From an uncultured Candidatus Saccharibacteria bacterium (GTDB lineage: Bacteria > Patescibacteriota > Saccharimonadia > Saccharimonadales > Saccharimonadaceae), in NCBI GenBank assembly GCA_947364965.1, contig CANAUU010000044.1:1-7983 (forward strand): a DNA stretch of 7,983 bases, in the 5' to 3' direction. Below the pieces are notes generated by a model. That model worked only from the letters and a program-made list of their open reading frames with translations, was not told the origin of the DNA and did not search any database. The position numbers and the translations under genes were made by a program. This document shows positions 1-5,590 of the stretch, piece after piece. Numbering within the stretch: the stretch's first letter is position 1; each line of letters begins with the position of its first letter.

Positions 1-2
1 CG

Positions 3-437
3 TTCTTTGCTATTTTGACAGAATGGATTTCAGGCAAACTCTATGTGGATATATACAGGGCATTCCATAACGATGTTTCCATAGCACAAATTGAACGAGT
101 TTGTTCTAATATAATCTCGTATGATTTGAGCTTTTTGGTAGGCAATATCATCGACGGCATCGGAAATAGATCTGAAAAAGCGAGCAGATCTTTATCTTTT
201 CTACAAAAACAGATAAAATATGGAGTATCGAGCCAGCTCCAGATATTGGCATGTGAAAATATCTTTGACGATCGTTATTTGGCCAGAATACTTGAAAAGA
301 TGTTTGGACAATTGGGAATCCCCTTAAGCGAAAAGGACTTGAAAAAGCGAATGAGAAACAATGCGCAAGCAGTACTTGACCTGCTGAAAGACTATCCGGA
401 CTTTTTCACGTATAGATTTAGTAATTTTATAAAATAA
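3..437 (+). CDS. C-terminal part of a larger protein, possibly DEAD/DEAH helicase-like (5' truncated by window edge)
   Basis: The frame is open from the left edge to a TAA at 435-437, giving 144 visible residues. A TTG at 15 could be read as a start, but the frame continues upstream (FFAIL before TEWISG) and no ribosome binding site is visible, so this is most likely the tail of a gene that begins outside the window. The tail is alpha-helical, with a tract LQKQIKYGVSSQLQ followed by a block ending DDRYLARIL. I associate that layout (a 'KYG' helix, then 'DR..A..L') with C-terminal helical regions of large DEAD/DEAH helicases from defence or mobile regions. No helicase motif (Walker A, DEAH) is in view, so the assignment is weak. 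Base composition is AT-rich, like the recombinase genes that follow, and unlike glyA. Confidence 0.5.
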   Translation, partial: FFAILTEWISGKLYVDIYRAFHNDVSIAQIERVCSNIISYDLSFLVGNIIDGIGNRSEKASRSLSFLQKQIKYGVSSQLQILACENIFDDRYLARILEKMFGQLGIPLSEKDLKKRMRNNAQAVLDLLKDYPDFFTYRFSNFIK

Positions 438-442
438 ACTTA

Positions 443-456
443 TTAAGACTAAATCT
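443..456 (+). repeat. Left copy of a 14-base direct repeat bracketing the recombinase module
   Basis: TTAAGACTAAATCT, matched by TTAATACTAAATCT at 1767-1780 (13 of 14 identical, same orientation). The left copy lies 6 bases after the stop codon of the upstream gene, and the right copy overlaps the stop codon of the second recombinase gene. It may be a boundary or core site of the element; role inferred. Confidence 0.35.
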
Positions 457-483
457 TCTGGACAAACCCTTCCTTCGGAGTTA

Positions 484-492
484 TGCTATAAC
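484..492 (+). promoter_or_regulatory. Extended -10 promoter for the recombinase genes
   Basis: TGCTATAAC (TGn plus a -10 hexamer one base off TATAAT) lies 32 bases before the first recombinase start. There is no recognisable -35. The TGC-TATAA form is the same as that in front of the chromosomal genes on the minus strand of this window. Confidence 0.4.
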
Positions 493-524
493 CATGCAAA
501 AAGCGGAAAGTAGGGCAAACAACC

Positions 525-950
525 ATGAACACAAACTCAAAGCAAAAAAGGATTGCCTTCGGATATAATCGGAACGGTAGAAACGAAATCGCCCTGCATG
601 AAGGTCAGGCTGCGACGGTTAAGTTGATATTTCAGTATTATATAGAAGGCTGTAGTATTTCCCTCATTAAACAGCGGCTTGAGGGGATGGGGATTCCATC
701 TCCGCTCAATGGTAAGAACTGGAGTAAACAGACTTTAGCTAACATTCTTTCCAATCCACACTATACTGGTGATGCAACTTATCCTATAATTATCTCAGAA
801 GAACAATTTTTACTAGCGCAGAAGCTAAAGCATGAACACACGAGCAAGTTACCCAAAACCAAGACAGCTCAAAATCTTGCCAGAAAAGGTTCATCCTCCG
901 ACTCATTTACAACAGCTGAGGGTGGCAGCCTACTGCAGAGTGAGCAGTAA
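525..950 (+). CDS. Serine-recombinase accessory protein: recombinase DNA-binding domain without catalytic domain
   Basis: This 141-residue protein corresponds to the 'recombinase' domain (PF07508-type) that follows the resolvase domain in large serine recombinases. Visible landmarks are FGY at 12-14, a helix with VKLIFQYYIEG, ISLIKQRLEGMGIPSP, a W in NGKNWSKQTLANIL, then NPHYTG and a region starting YPIIISEEQF. The same landmarks recur in the C-terminal half of the next protein (YGY, V..IF, G.S...I, W....IS.IL.N.KYTG), so the two are paralogous there. No YxRVS catalytic motif is present, so it cannot cut DNA alone. Comparable short genes precede full recombinases in Firmicutes elements, presumably as DNA-binding partners or directionality factors (inference). 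Its last 40 codons overlap the next gene in another frame. A weak AGGG ribosome site lies 11 bases upstream of the ATG. Confidence 0.75.
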   Translation: MNTNSKQKRIAFGYNRNGRNEIALHEGQAATVKLIFQYYIEGCSISLIKQRLEGMGIPSPLNGKNWSKQTLANILSNPHYTGDATYPIIISEEQFLLAQKLKHEHTSKLPKTKTAQNLARKGSSSDSFTTAEGGSLLQSEQ

Positions 951-1770
951 GAATGAATGCCAACTCGAGAGTCTTACTAACCAAATAAACCACTACACGG
1001 ACTATATACATAAAAATCCCAACTGGAAAATGGTTGGGATTTTTGCTGATCAAACTTCAGGAAAAACTCTGCGCGGACGGGAACAGTTTCTTAAACTGTT
1101 AGAAGCTTGTAAAAGCAGACAAATTGACTTAGTTCTCACTAAGTCTATCAAACGGTTTGGCCGTAACGCCCTGGACGTAATTTCTGTTTGTCGTGAGCTA
1201 CAGACTTTGGGAGTCGAGGTCTATTTTGAGTTGGAACACCTCTGGTTGAGCAACCCCACTTCAACGCTCATGATTAGCATCTTTTCTGCCCTCGCCCAAG
1301 CAGAGCTGGAAAACATTAGTGAGAATACAAAGTGGGGGTTGAGACGGAGTTTTGAAAATGAGAACTCTCCGATGCTGTCTAGACCGTGCTATGGGTATCG
1401 CAAAACCAGTCAAAGCTATCTTGTCCTCCATCCAGTTGAAGCTGTGATTGTAAGACAGATTTTCGCTTGGCGACTCAATGGCTATTCGCTCCGGGTAATC
1501 GCCAAACTACTGGTAAAACAGGGTGTTGCCGCACCCAGTGGCGGTGCCAGCTGGGGCATAGAAACCATCAGCAAAATCCTTCGTAACGAGAAATATACTG
1601 GCGGGGTTATACTGCAAAAGAGTTATGTCTCGAACGTGCTAGACGGTAAACAGAAACGCAATGATGGACAAATACCAAAGTATTATATTGAGAACACCCA
1701 CCCAGCAATTATCGACCAGGCTGACTATGAGCGACTAAACGGCAAAATCCTGCCTGCCTCAGTTGGTTAA
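832..1770 (+). CDS. Serine recombinase (large-resolvase family), short C-terminus
   Basis: 312 residues. The N-terminal resolvase domain has YCRVSS at 34-39, with Ser38 as the expected nucleophile that forms the 5'-phosphoserine link to DNA. TKSIKRFGRN matches the active-site arginine helix, and LAQAELENISENTKWG matches the linker typical of Firmicutes tandem recombinases. The C-terminal half is a recombinase DNA-binding domain (PCYGYRK through ILRNEKYTGG). It ends shortly after HPAIIDQADYERLN, without the cysteine zinc ribbon and long coiled coil of full-length large serine recombinases (often 450-550 residues), so it is either a short form or truncated. The ATG at 832 overlaps the previous gene by 119 bases. 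A later GTG at 922, just before AAYCRVSS, is an alternative start that would shrink the overlap. Likely mediates excision or integration of the element it sits in. Confidence 0.88.
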   Translation: MNTRASYPKPRQLKILPEKVHPPTHLQQLRVAAYCRVSSKNECQLESLTNQINHYTDYIHKNPNWKMVGIFADQTSGKTLRGREQFLKLLEACKSRQIDLVLTKSIKRFGRNALDVISVCRELQTLGVEVYFELEHLWLSNPTSTLMISIFSALAQAELENISENTKWGLRRSFENENSPMLSRPCYGYRKTSQSYLVLHPVEAVIVRQIFAWRLNGYSLRVIAKLLVKQGVAAPSGGASWGIETISKILRNEKYTGGVILQKSYVSNVLDGKQKRNDGQIPKYYIENTHPAIIDQADYERLNGKILPASVG

Positions 1771-1780
1771 TACTAAATCT
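1767..1780 (+). repeat. Right copy of the 14-base direct repeat
   Basis: TTAATACTAAATCT, differing from 443-456 at one base. It begins on the last codons of the second recombinase and overlaps its TAA stop. Sequence beyond the core differs from the left copy, so only a short core is shared. Confidence 0.35.
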
Positions 1781-1805
1781 CTTGCGACGATAAGAAGACC
1801 TTCTG

Positions 1806-1832
1806 GGCTGGCGCATCCTGGTGTAGCCAGCC
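1806..1832 (+). other. Perfect 7-bp inverted repeat in the recombinase-glyA intergenic region
   Basis: GGCTGGC at 1806-1812 and GCCAGCC at 1826-1832 form a hairpin with a 13-base loop. No run of T follows on either strand, so it is not a standard intrinsic terminator. It could be a recombinase-related site or a remnant of the terminator for the element. The rest of 1781-1950 has no coding frame or recognisable RNA. Confidence 0.35.
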
Positions 1833-1953
1833 ATTCGTGCAGATGCCGTGTAAAACCTTGGTGCAGTATGGTGAGTTTGTATCATCGGTGACGTAGCAAC
1901 ACATTTTTTGTCAATTTTATGTTGTAATATTCCCTGATGATTTTGGGGATTTT

Positions 1954-1982
1954 TTGGTTTTTGGAAATATGTATGCTACAAT
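1954..1982 (+). promoter_or_regulatory. glyA promoter
   Basis: A -10 hexamer TACAAT at 1977-1982 is preceded by TGC (extended -10). A weak -35, TTGGTT at 1954-1959, sits 17 bases upstream. Transcription should begin near 1989, giving a leader of about 65 nt before the glyA start at 2055. Confidence 0.5.
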
Positions 1983-1991
1983 GGGGTTATT

Positions 1992-2013
1992 GAGGAGTAA
2001 AATTATGATTTAA
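1992..2013 (+). promoter_or_regulatory. Two-codon open frame with its own ribosome binding site in the glyA leader
   Basis: GAGGAG at 1992-1997 is followed after 7 bases by ATG ATT TAA (2005-2013), a Met-Ile-stop minicistron upstream of glyA. The same layout (purine-rich site, AATT-ATG) recurs at the true glyA start, so it may be a duplicated start region or a small regulatory upstream frame that holds ribosomes. Regulation is inferred only. Confidence 0.35.
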
Positions 2014-2054
2014 TTCAAATTCAACATCGCAAATGTCAGTAAATGGAGGTAATT

Positions 2055-3386
2055 ATGAAAAGTAAAACGAACGATGTTGTGTTTGATTGGATCGAGAAAG
2101 AGAAGACGCGCCAGAGTGAAGGTCTGGAGTTGATTCCGAGCGAGAATTATGTTTCGGAGGCGGTGCTTGAGGCGGCTGGCTCAGTTTTGACAAATAAGTA
2201 TAGCGAGGGATATCCGGGCAAGCGTTATTACGGCGGGAATGAGAACGTTGACCAGATCGAGAATCTGGCGATTGACCGAGCGAAGAAATTATTTAATGCC
2301 GATCATGCGAATGTCCAGCCACATTCGGGGGCGAATGCGAACGAGGCAGTATATTTTGCGTGGTGTAAGCCGGGCGATACGATTTTGGCGATGGCTTTGC
2401 CGGCAGGTGGACATTTAACGCATGGTTCCCCAGTGACGCGGAGTGCGAAGATTTATAACTTCGTGGGCTATGGCGTGACCGAGGATGGCGATATTGATTA
2501 TGCTGAGTTAGAACGGTTAGCCAAAGAGCACCATCCGCAGCTGATTTTGGTCGGGTATTCGGCTTTCATGAAGGCGCCAGATTTTGACCGAGTAAAGAAG
2601 GTGGCGGACGAAGTCGCGAAAGAAAGCGGTCATGAGGTGCTTTTGATGGCAGATATGGCGCACGTGGCGGGGCTGATTGCTGGAGGCGTTCATCCGAATC
2701 CGTTAGACCATGGGTTCAACGTGATGACGACTACGACACACAAGACCTTGCGTGGGCCGCGCGGAGGGTTGATTCTTTCGAAGGGCAAGGTGGGTAATCC
2801 ACTGAAGAAAGTTGATAAGACACTAGAAAATATTCCAACCTTGATCGATCGGGCAGTGTTCCCGGGGACGCAAGGCGGACCGCTAGAGCACATTATTGCA
2901 GCAAAAGCGGTGGCGTTTGGCGAGGATCTGCAGCCGGAGTTTAAGGACTATGCGGCGCAAATTGTGAAGAACGCGAAAGCTTTGGCTGATGCGTTGAAGG
3001 TGGAGGGGTTCATCCTGCAGGGCGACGGGACGGAAAATCATCTGATTTTGGTGAACGTGAAGGATAGCTTCGGGTTTGACGGCAAGATTTATGAGGCAGC
3101 GCTTGATAAGATTGGTTTGACCTTGAATGCGAATTCATTGCCGACCGATAAGGGCGCGGCTTTTCGACCATCAGGTGTTCGACTCGGTACTCCAGCAATG
3201 ACAACGCGTGGTCTGAATGAGGAAGATATGAAGCAGATCGCGAAGTGGATGCGACAGGTGGCGGATGTTTGCCAAAAAGTCAAAGATACGACCGAATTAG
3301 ATAATTACGCCGATGAGCTGGCGAAATTGCGCGCCGAGGTGCGTGAATTAGCACTGGAACATCCGGTTCCGGGGATAAAAGCCTAG
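2055..3386 (+). CDS. glyA: Serine hydroxymethyltransferase
   Basis: A pyridoxal-phosphate enzyme interconverting serine plus tetrahydrofolate with glycine plus 5,10-methylene-tetrahydrofolate; the main cytosolic source of glycine and one-carbon units. The protein is 443 residues counted from ATG 2055, chosen over the in-frame ATG at 2043 because GGAGG (2045-2049) is ideally placed 5 bases before 2055 and would lie inside the coding region otherwise. Signature elements: LIPSENYVS (26-34), YPGKRYYGG (53-61), HGSP (123-126), the cofactor Asp200 in MADMAH, the Schiff-base Lys230 in TTTTHKTLRGPRGG, and RPSGVRLGTPAMTTRG (371-386) binding the carboxylate. It is complete and only slightly longer than usual. 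Codons favour G in third position, giving the + strand a G excess. It is the only gene in its transcript: own promoter upstream, strong terminator downstream. Confidence 0.97.
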   Translation: MKSKTNDVVFDWIEKEKTRQSEGLELIPSENYVSEAVLEAAGSVLTNKYSEGYPGKRYYGGNENVDQIENLAIDRAKKLFNADHANVQPHSGANANEAVYFAWCKPGDTILAMALPAGGHLTHGSPVTRSAKIYNFVGYGVTEDGDIDYAELERLAKEHHPQLILVGYSAFMKAPDFDRVKKVADEVAKESGHEVLLMADMAHVAGLIAGGVHPNPLDHGFNVMTTTTHKTLRGPRGGLILSKGKVGNPLKKVDKTLENIPTLIDRAVFPGTQGGPLEHIIAAKAVAFGEDLQPEFKDYAAQIVKNAKALADALKVEGFILQGDGTENHLILVNVKDSFGFDGKIYEAALDKIGLTLNANSLPTDKGAAFRPSGVRLGTPAMTTRGLNEEDMKQIAKWMRQVADVCQKVKDTTELDNYADELAKLRAEVRELALEHPVPGIKA

Positions 3387-3436
3387 ATTTTTAGGTAGAA
3401 AACCTAGTTTTTGGGCGCGATATTCTAGGAACATTA

Positions 3437-3476
3437 GTCAACTCTTGATTTTATGCGGTTGAGGGTTGACTTTTTT
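3437..3476 (+). terminator. Intrinsic terminator of glyA
   Basis: A 12-bp stem of GTCAACTCTTGA (3437-3448) against TTGAGGGTTGAC (3459-3470), including three G-T wobbles, with a 10-base loop and six T. A weaker 5-bp hairpin plus T-run (3392-3412, TAGGT/ACCTA) just after the stop codon may act as a first terminator. Confidence 0.85.
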
Positions 3477-3494
3477 GAATGAGTGTGATAGAAT
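3466..3494 (+). promoter_or_regulatory. Promoter of the orphan RNA, overlapping the glyA terminator
   Basis: -35 TTGACT (3466-3471), 17-base spacer, -10 TAGAAT (3489-3494) with TGA in front (extended -10). The -35 is part of the 3' arm and T-run of the glyA terminator. Predicted transcription start is the A at about 3501. By match to consensus this is among the strongest promoters in the window. Confidence 0.75.
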
Positions 3495-3500
3495 TATAGT

Positions 3501-3686
3501 AGACCTAAGGAAAAGTAGGTCCTATCTGTAGTGTTTTTAATGGTTCTATGCTTGATGTGAAAGCGTTTATGAACTATGCGTTGTTCCCTGTTATCTATAG
3601 ATAGCGAGCTGGAAGGTGGACGTTTCTTTGAAGTGGCGAGGCTATCAAATTTTCATCGTCGTTATTGATAGCCTTACCACTTTTTT
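3501..3686 (+). ncRNA. Orphan structured small RNA, about 186 nt, family not recognised
   Basis: A transcription unit defined by a good promoter just upstream and a strong terminator at its end, with no ribosome-site-backed frame longer than about 11 codons. Helices readable by eye: P1 GACCTA (3502-3507)/TAGGTC (3516-3521) with purine loop AGGAAAAG. P2 CTATCTGTAG (3522-3531)/CTATAGATAG (3595-3604), 10 pairs starting directly after P1. Within P2, GGTTC (3542-3546) pairs with the following GAACT, enclosing a smaller ATGCTT/AAGCGT hairpin. A single-stranded purine-rich stretch (about 3605-3630) precedes the terminator hairpin. An alternative hairpin, GTTATC/GATAGC with loop TATA, competes with P2, so the RNA may be bistable. 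It does not match what I know of 6S RNA, tmRNA, small SRP RNA, RNase P RNA or T-box leaders. No + strand gene follows it; the next gene is convergent. Confidence 0.65.
3631..3686 (+). terminator. Terminator of the orphan RNA
   Basis: AAGTGG (3631-3636) pairs with CCACTT (3677-3682) and AGGCTATCAA (3639-3648) with TTGATAGCCT (3665-3674), separated by a 2x2 internal loop (CG/TA). The six T start at 3681. Read on the minus strand it lacks a T-run, so it does not serve fabG. The following stretch, 3690-3841, has no gene or hairpin that I can support. Confidence 0.9.
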
Positions 3687-3841
3687 CGTGTTTTGCCAAG
3701 ATGATTTAATGGTGCGCAGAATACAAGCGGGGGCTCTTGGTTGTGGTTTGAGTAATCGAAAGTAGATTGAAGTTGAGCGCCGTGAGGTGGGGCACGAAGA
3801 GTGGCATGAGGTGAAGTGGTGCGGGGTGAAGCGGTATAGGG

Positions 3842-4579
3842 TTAAGCGCGAGCGGCGCCGTCGACTTGGAGGATGGTGCCGGTAATGTAGCTGGCGAGGT
3901 CGCTAGCGAGGAAGAGGAAGGCGTTGGCAATGTCCTGCGGCTCGCCAATACGGCCGAGGGGAATAGTTTTAATAAGCGGTTCAATCATTTCTGGGGGGAG
4001 GGCGGCGACCATGTCGGTGTTTGTGATGCCAGGAGCAACGGCGTTGACGCGGATGCCGGCGGGGGCTAATTCCCGGGCAAGAGACTTGGTGAGACCGTTC
4101 ACGGCGAACTTGCTAGCCGGGTAGCCGACGCCGGAAGGCTGCCCATAGATGCTTACCATTGAAGAGGTATTGAGAATGACACCATCGCCTTTTGCCTTCA
4201 TGGATGGCACGACAGCTTTCGTGACATAGAAAACAGCGCGGAGATTGAGGTCGATAACCTTGTCGAACTCTTCGGGCGTGGTATCTTCGATAGGTTTGTC
4301 GGCGGAAATGCCGGCATTGTTGACGAGTGTGTCAATGCGACCATACCGGTCGAGAATTGTCTTGACGGTCTGCTCGATTTCTTGATAATTATTCAGGCTG
4401 GGGCAATATCCGGCGACGCTTAGATTCTCTTTTTTTAGCTCATTGATGGCTTTATCAACCGTTTCCTGACGAGAGCCGAAGATGATGACCTGAGCACCGT
4501 TCTTCGCGAAAGTACGCGCAGTTTCGAGACCGATACCGCGGGTGCCGCCAGTGATGATTGCGATTTTGTCGTTTAGCAT
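3842..4579 (-). CDS. fabG: Short-chain dehydrogenase/reductase, 3-oxoacyl-ACP reductase (FabG)-like
   Basis: 245 residues, the classical SDR length. A Rossmann fold binds NAD(P)H: TGGTRGIG at 10-17 is the glycine-rich loop and NNAG at 87-90 stabilises the central sheet. The catalytic tetrad is Asn112, Ser140, Tyr153 and Lys157 (YPASK). IRVNAVAPG at 176-184 and the end ITGTILQVDGA are typical of FabG and of related acetoacetyl-CoA or 3-hydroxy reductases. FabG reduces 3-oxoacyl-ACP to 3-hydroxyacyl-ACP; the true substrate here cannot be read from sequence. The start ATG has AAGGA 7 bases upstream. The gene lies 44 bases after the pcp-like gene with no terminator between, so the two are probably co-transcribed. 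No other fatty-acid genes are in the window; if this is a Patescibacterium, which usually lack a full fatty-acid pathway, the role may be different (inference). Confidence 0.88.
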   Translation of the reverse strand: MLNDKIAIITGGTRGIGLETARTFAKNGAQVIIFGSRQETVDKAINELKKENLSVAGYCPSLNNYQEIEQTVKTILDRYGRIDTLVNNAGISADKPIEDTTPEEFDKVIDLNLRAVFYVTKAVVPSMKAKGDGVILNTSSMVSIYGQPSGVGYPASKFAVNGLTKSLARELAPAGIRVNAVAPGITNTDMVAALPPEMIEPLIKTIPLGRIGEPQDIANAFLFLASDLASYITGTILQVDGAARA

Positions 4580-4584
4580 AATAA

Positions 4585-4596
4585 GTTCCTTTCTTT
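4585..4596 (-). promoter_or_regulatory. Ribosome binding site of fabG, 12-base element shared with the CYTH gene
   Basis: AAAGAAAGGAAC on the minus strand ends 5 bases before the fabG ATG. The identical 12 bases at identical spacing precede the CYTH gene (6615-6626). Both are second genes of operons. Confidence 0.6.
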
Positions 4597-4623
4597 TATG
4601 GTTGGGTTGATTTGGTTTTTGGG

Positions 4624-5262
4624 CTAGTCAAACCCGAGCTCAGGGCTGAACTCGGGGTCGAAACTTGGGTCTGGGTCGAGGAGAATTTTGTCATCGAGAT
4701 TGGCGGTGAGGGCGGCGGCGATTTTCTGGAGGTCGGGTTTCTGGCCGAGCTTCGGGATATGAATGAAAAGGACTTTGGCTTTGAGAGGTTTTTCGTCAGC
4801 ATATTTCATGGCTTGGAAATAGATGTGATTACAGAGATAGTGGCCGGCGTTTCTGGAGATAATTGGGTCGAGCCCGGATCTAGCAAGACGCTGGGCGAGT
4901 TCAGGGAAATTGACATCAGTATGATAAGCGACGCGGTTGTTGCGGCCGACGGTTTCGAGGCGAACGGCGGCAAGTTTTGAGGGTCTGGACCGGGCTTTAG
5001 CAAGCTCAGCGGAAGCGACTTCGGGCGACGCTGCTTTGGTAGAACTGGGTTTTGAGGCGGATTTGTCGCGAAGCATTTTGCGCTGGCCGAAGAGGAGGAC
5101 GAGGTCGTAGTTATTAGAAGAGAGCCGATCACGGAGCTGCTTGGGGGCGGTTTTGAAACTGTTTTTCAGACAGAGTTTGTCTTCGGGCGGGCAGACAATC
5201 AAATCGAGCAGGGCTTTGCTCGAGTTGGTGAAACCTCCGAAGGCTGCGAACAGGACTTTCAT
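4624..5262 (-). CDS. pcp: Pyroglutamyl-peptidase I-like cysteine peptidase (family C15)
   Basis: 212 residues, matching the family. Pcp removes N-terminal pyroglutamate from peptides in the cytosol. The catalytic Cys lies in NAGHYLCNHIYF (Cys144) and the His in VLFIHIP (His168). Glu103 in AVRLETVGRNN is the likely third catalytic residue, and MKVLFAAFGGF replaces the usual N-terminal 'GFxPFGG...NP' loop. Two oddities stand out: that substrate loop is shortened, reading FGGFTNSSKA, and residues about 66-97 form a Ser/Ala/Lys-rich low-complexity insert between the GQRK strand and the glutamate strand. Specificity may therefore differ from true Pcp. The ATG at 5262 was chosen over a longer frame reaching 5592 because the family N-terminus begins there, a TATAAT box ends 6 bases before it, and the longer frame crosses another gene. 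It heads an operon with fabG. Confidence 0.82.
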   Translation of the reverse strand: MKVLFAAFGGFTNSSKALLDLIVCPPEDKLCLKNSFKTAPKQLRDRLSSNNYDLVLLFGQRKMLRDKSASKPSSTKAASPEVASAELAKARSRPSKLAAVRLETVGRNNRVAYHTDVNFPELAQRLARSGLDPIISRNAGHYLCNHIYFQAMKYADEKPLKAKVLFIHIPKLGQKPDLQKIAAALTANLDDKILLDPDPSFDPEFSPELGFD

Positions 5263-5268
5263 AAGAAT

Positions 5269-5277
5269 ATTATAGCA
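5269..5277 (-). promoter_or_regulatory. Extended -10 promoter of the pcp-fabG operon, leaderless start
   Basis: The minus strand reads TGC-TATAAT, then ATTCTT, then the ATG. With only 6 bases between the -10 box and the start codon, transcription should begin at or next to the ATG, leaving no room for a ribosome site. No convincing -35 is present (the position is C-rich). Confidence 0.7.
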
Positions 5278-5339
5278 CGGATGAGGGGTTTCGGGGGTGG
5301 CTGTATGGTGAGCCGGTATTGCGCGTGAGAGATGGTTAG

Positions 5340-5516
5340 CTAGGCAAAATACCACACGCAAGTTGCGATGAATATACCAAGCAGTATTAAACCTATGATA
5401 AGGCAGACCAAGATAACCACAAAAGCCCCAGTACTGGACTTGTTGTTTGAATGCTTGGCGCTTTCTCGCCCCATCTCGTAGTACCACCAAGGGCTGAAAG
5501 GGTTGTTGGTTGACAT
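5340..5516 (-). CDS. Small single-pass membrane protein, 58 residues, unknown function
   Basis: ATG at 5516, TAG at 5340-5342. The N-terminal half (MSTNNPFSPWWYYEMGRE, then a Lys/Asn/Ser-rich linker to about residue 29) is polar with an aromatic WWYY patch. Residues about 31-57 are a continuous hydrophobic stretch (AFVVILVCLIIGLILLGIF and on to WYF), a clear membrane helix without a signal-peptidase pattern, so probably anchored with the N-terminus in the cytoplasm or outside; topology not decided. Support for a real gene: a promoter ends 6 bases before the ATG, exactly as for pcp and the 161-residue gene, and the frame is interrupted by neither neighbour. It lies between the tRNA operon terminator and the pcp promoter on the same strand. 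I recognise no family. Confidence 0.65.
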   Translation of the reverse strand: MSTNNPFSPWWYYEMGRESAKHSNNKSSTGAFVVILVCLIIGLILLGIFIATCVWYFA

Positions 5517-5522
5517 AACTAT

Positions 5523-5551
5523 ATTTTACACCAAGTGGCGCTTTTACGCAA
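5523..5551 (-). promoter_or_regulatory. Promoter of the small membrane protein, leaderless start
   Basis: -10 TAAAAT (5523-5528) lies 6 bases before the ATG, with a partial -35 TTGCGT (5546-5551) at a 17-base spacing. The same 6-base distance is seen at the other two leaderless starts. Confidence 0.5.
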
Positions 5552-5590
5552 TTGCCAGAACATAATTTTTTGAATCCATGAACGGCAAAC

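Noticed and set aside
3501..3686. Identification of the orphan RNA as 6S RNA, T-box leader or small SRP RNA
   Set aside because: No long rod with central bubble as in 6S; the AAGGTGGACG stretch only loosely recalls the T-box AGGGTGGNACCGCG and no gene follows; GGAAGG at 3611 lacks the flanking SRP helix-8 bases.
3706..3984. 92-codon minus-strand frame overlapping the end of fabG
   Set aside because: It reads the fabG coding sequence in another phase, has low-complexity Ser/Pro/Leu content and no start signals.
4612..4980. 122-codon open frame on the + strand
   Set aside because: It lies opposite the pcp-like gene, whose active-site motifs are clear, and has no ribosome site; it arises from the G-rich complement.
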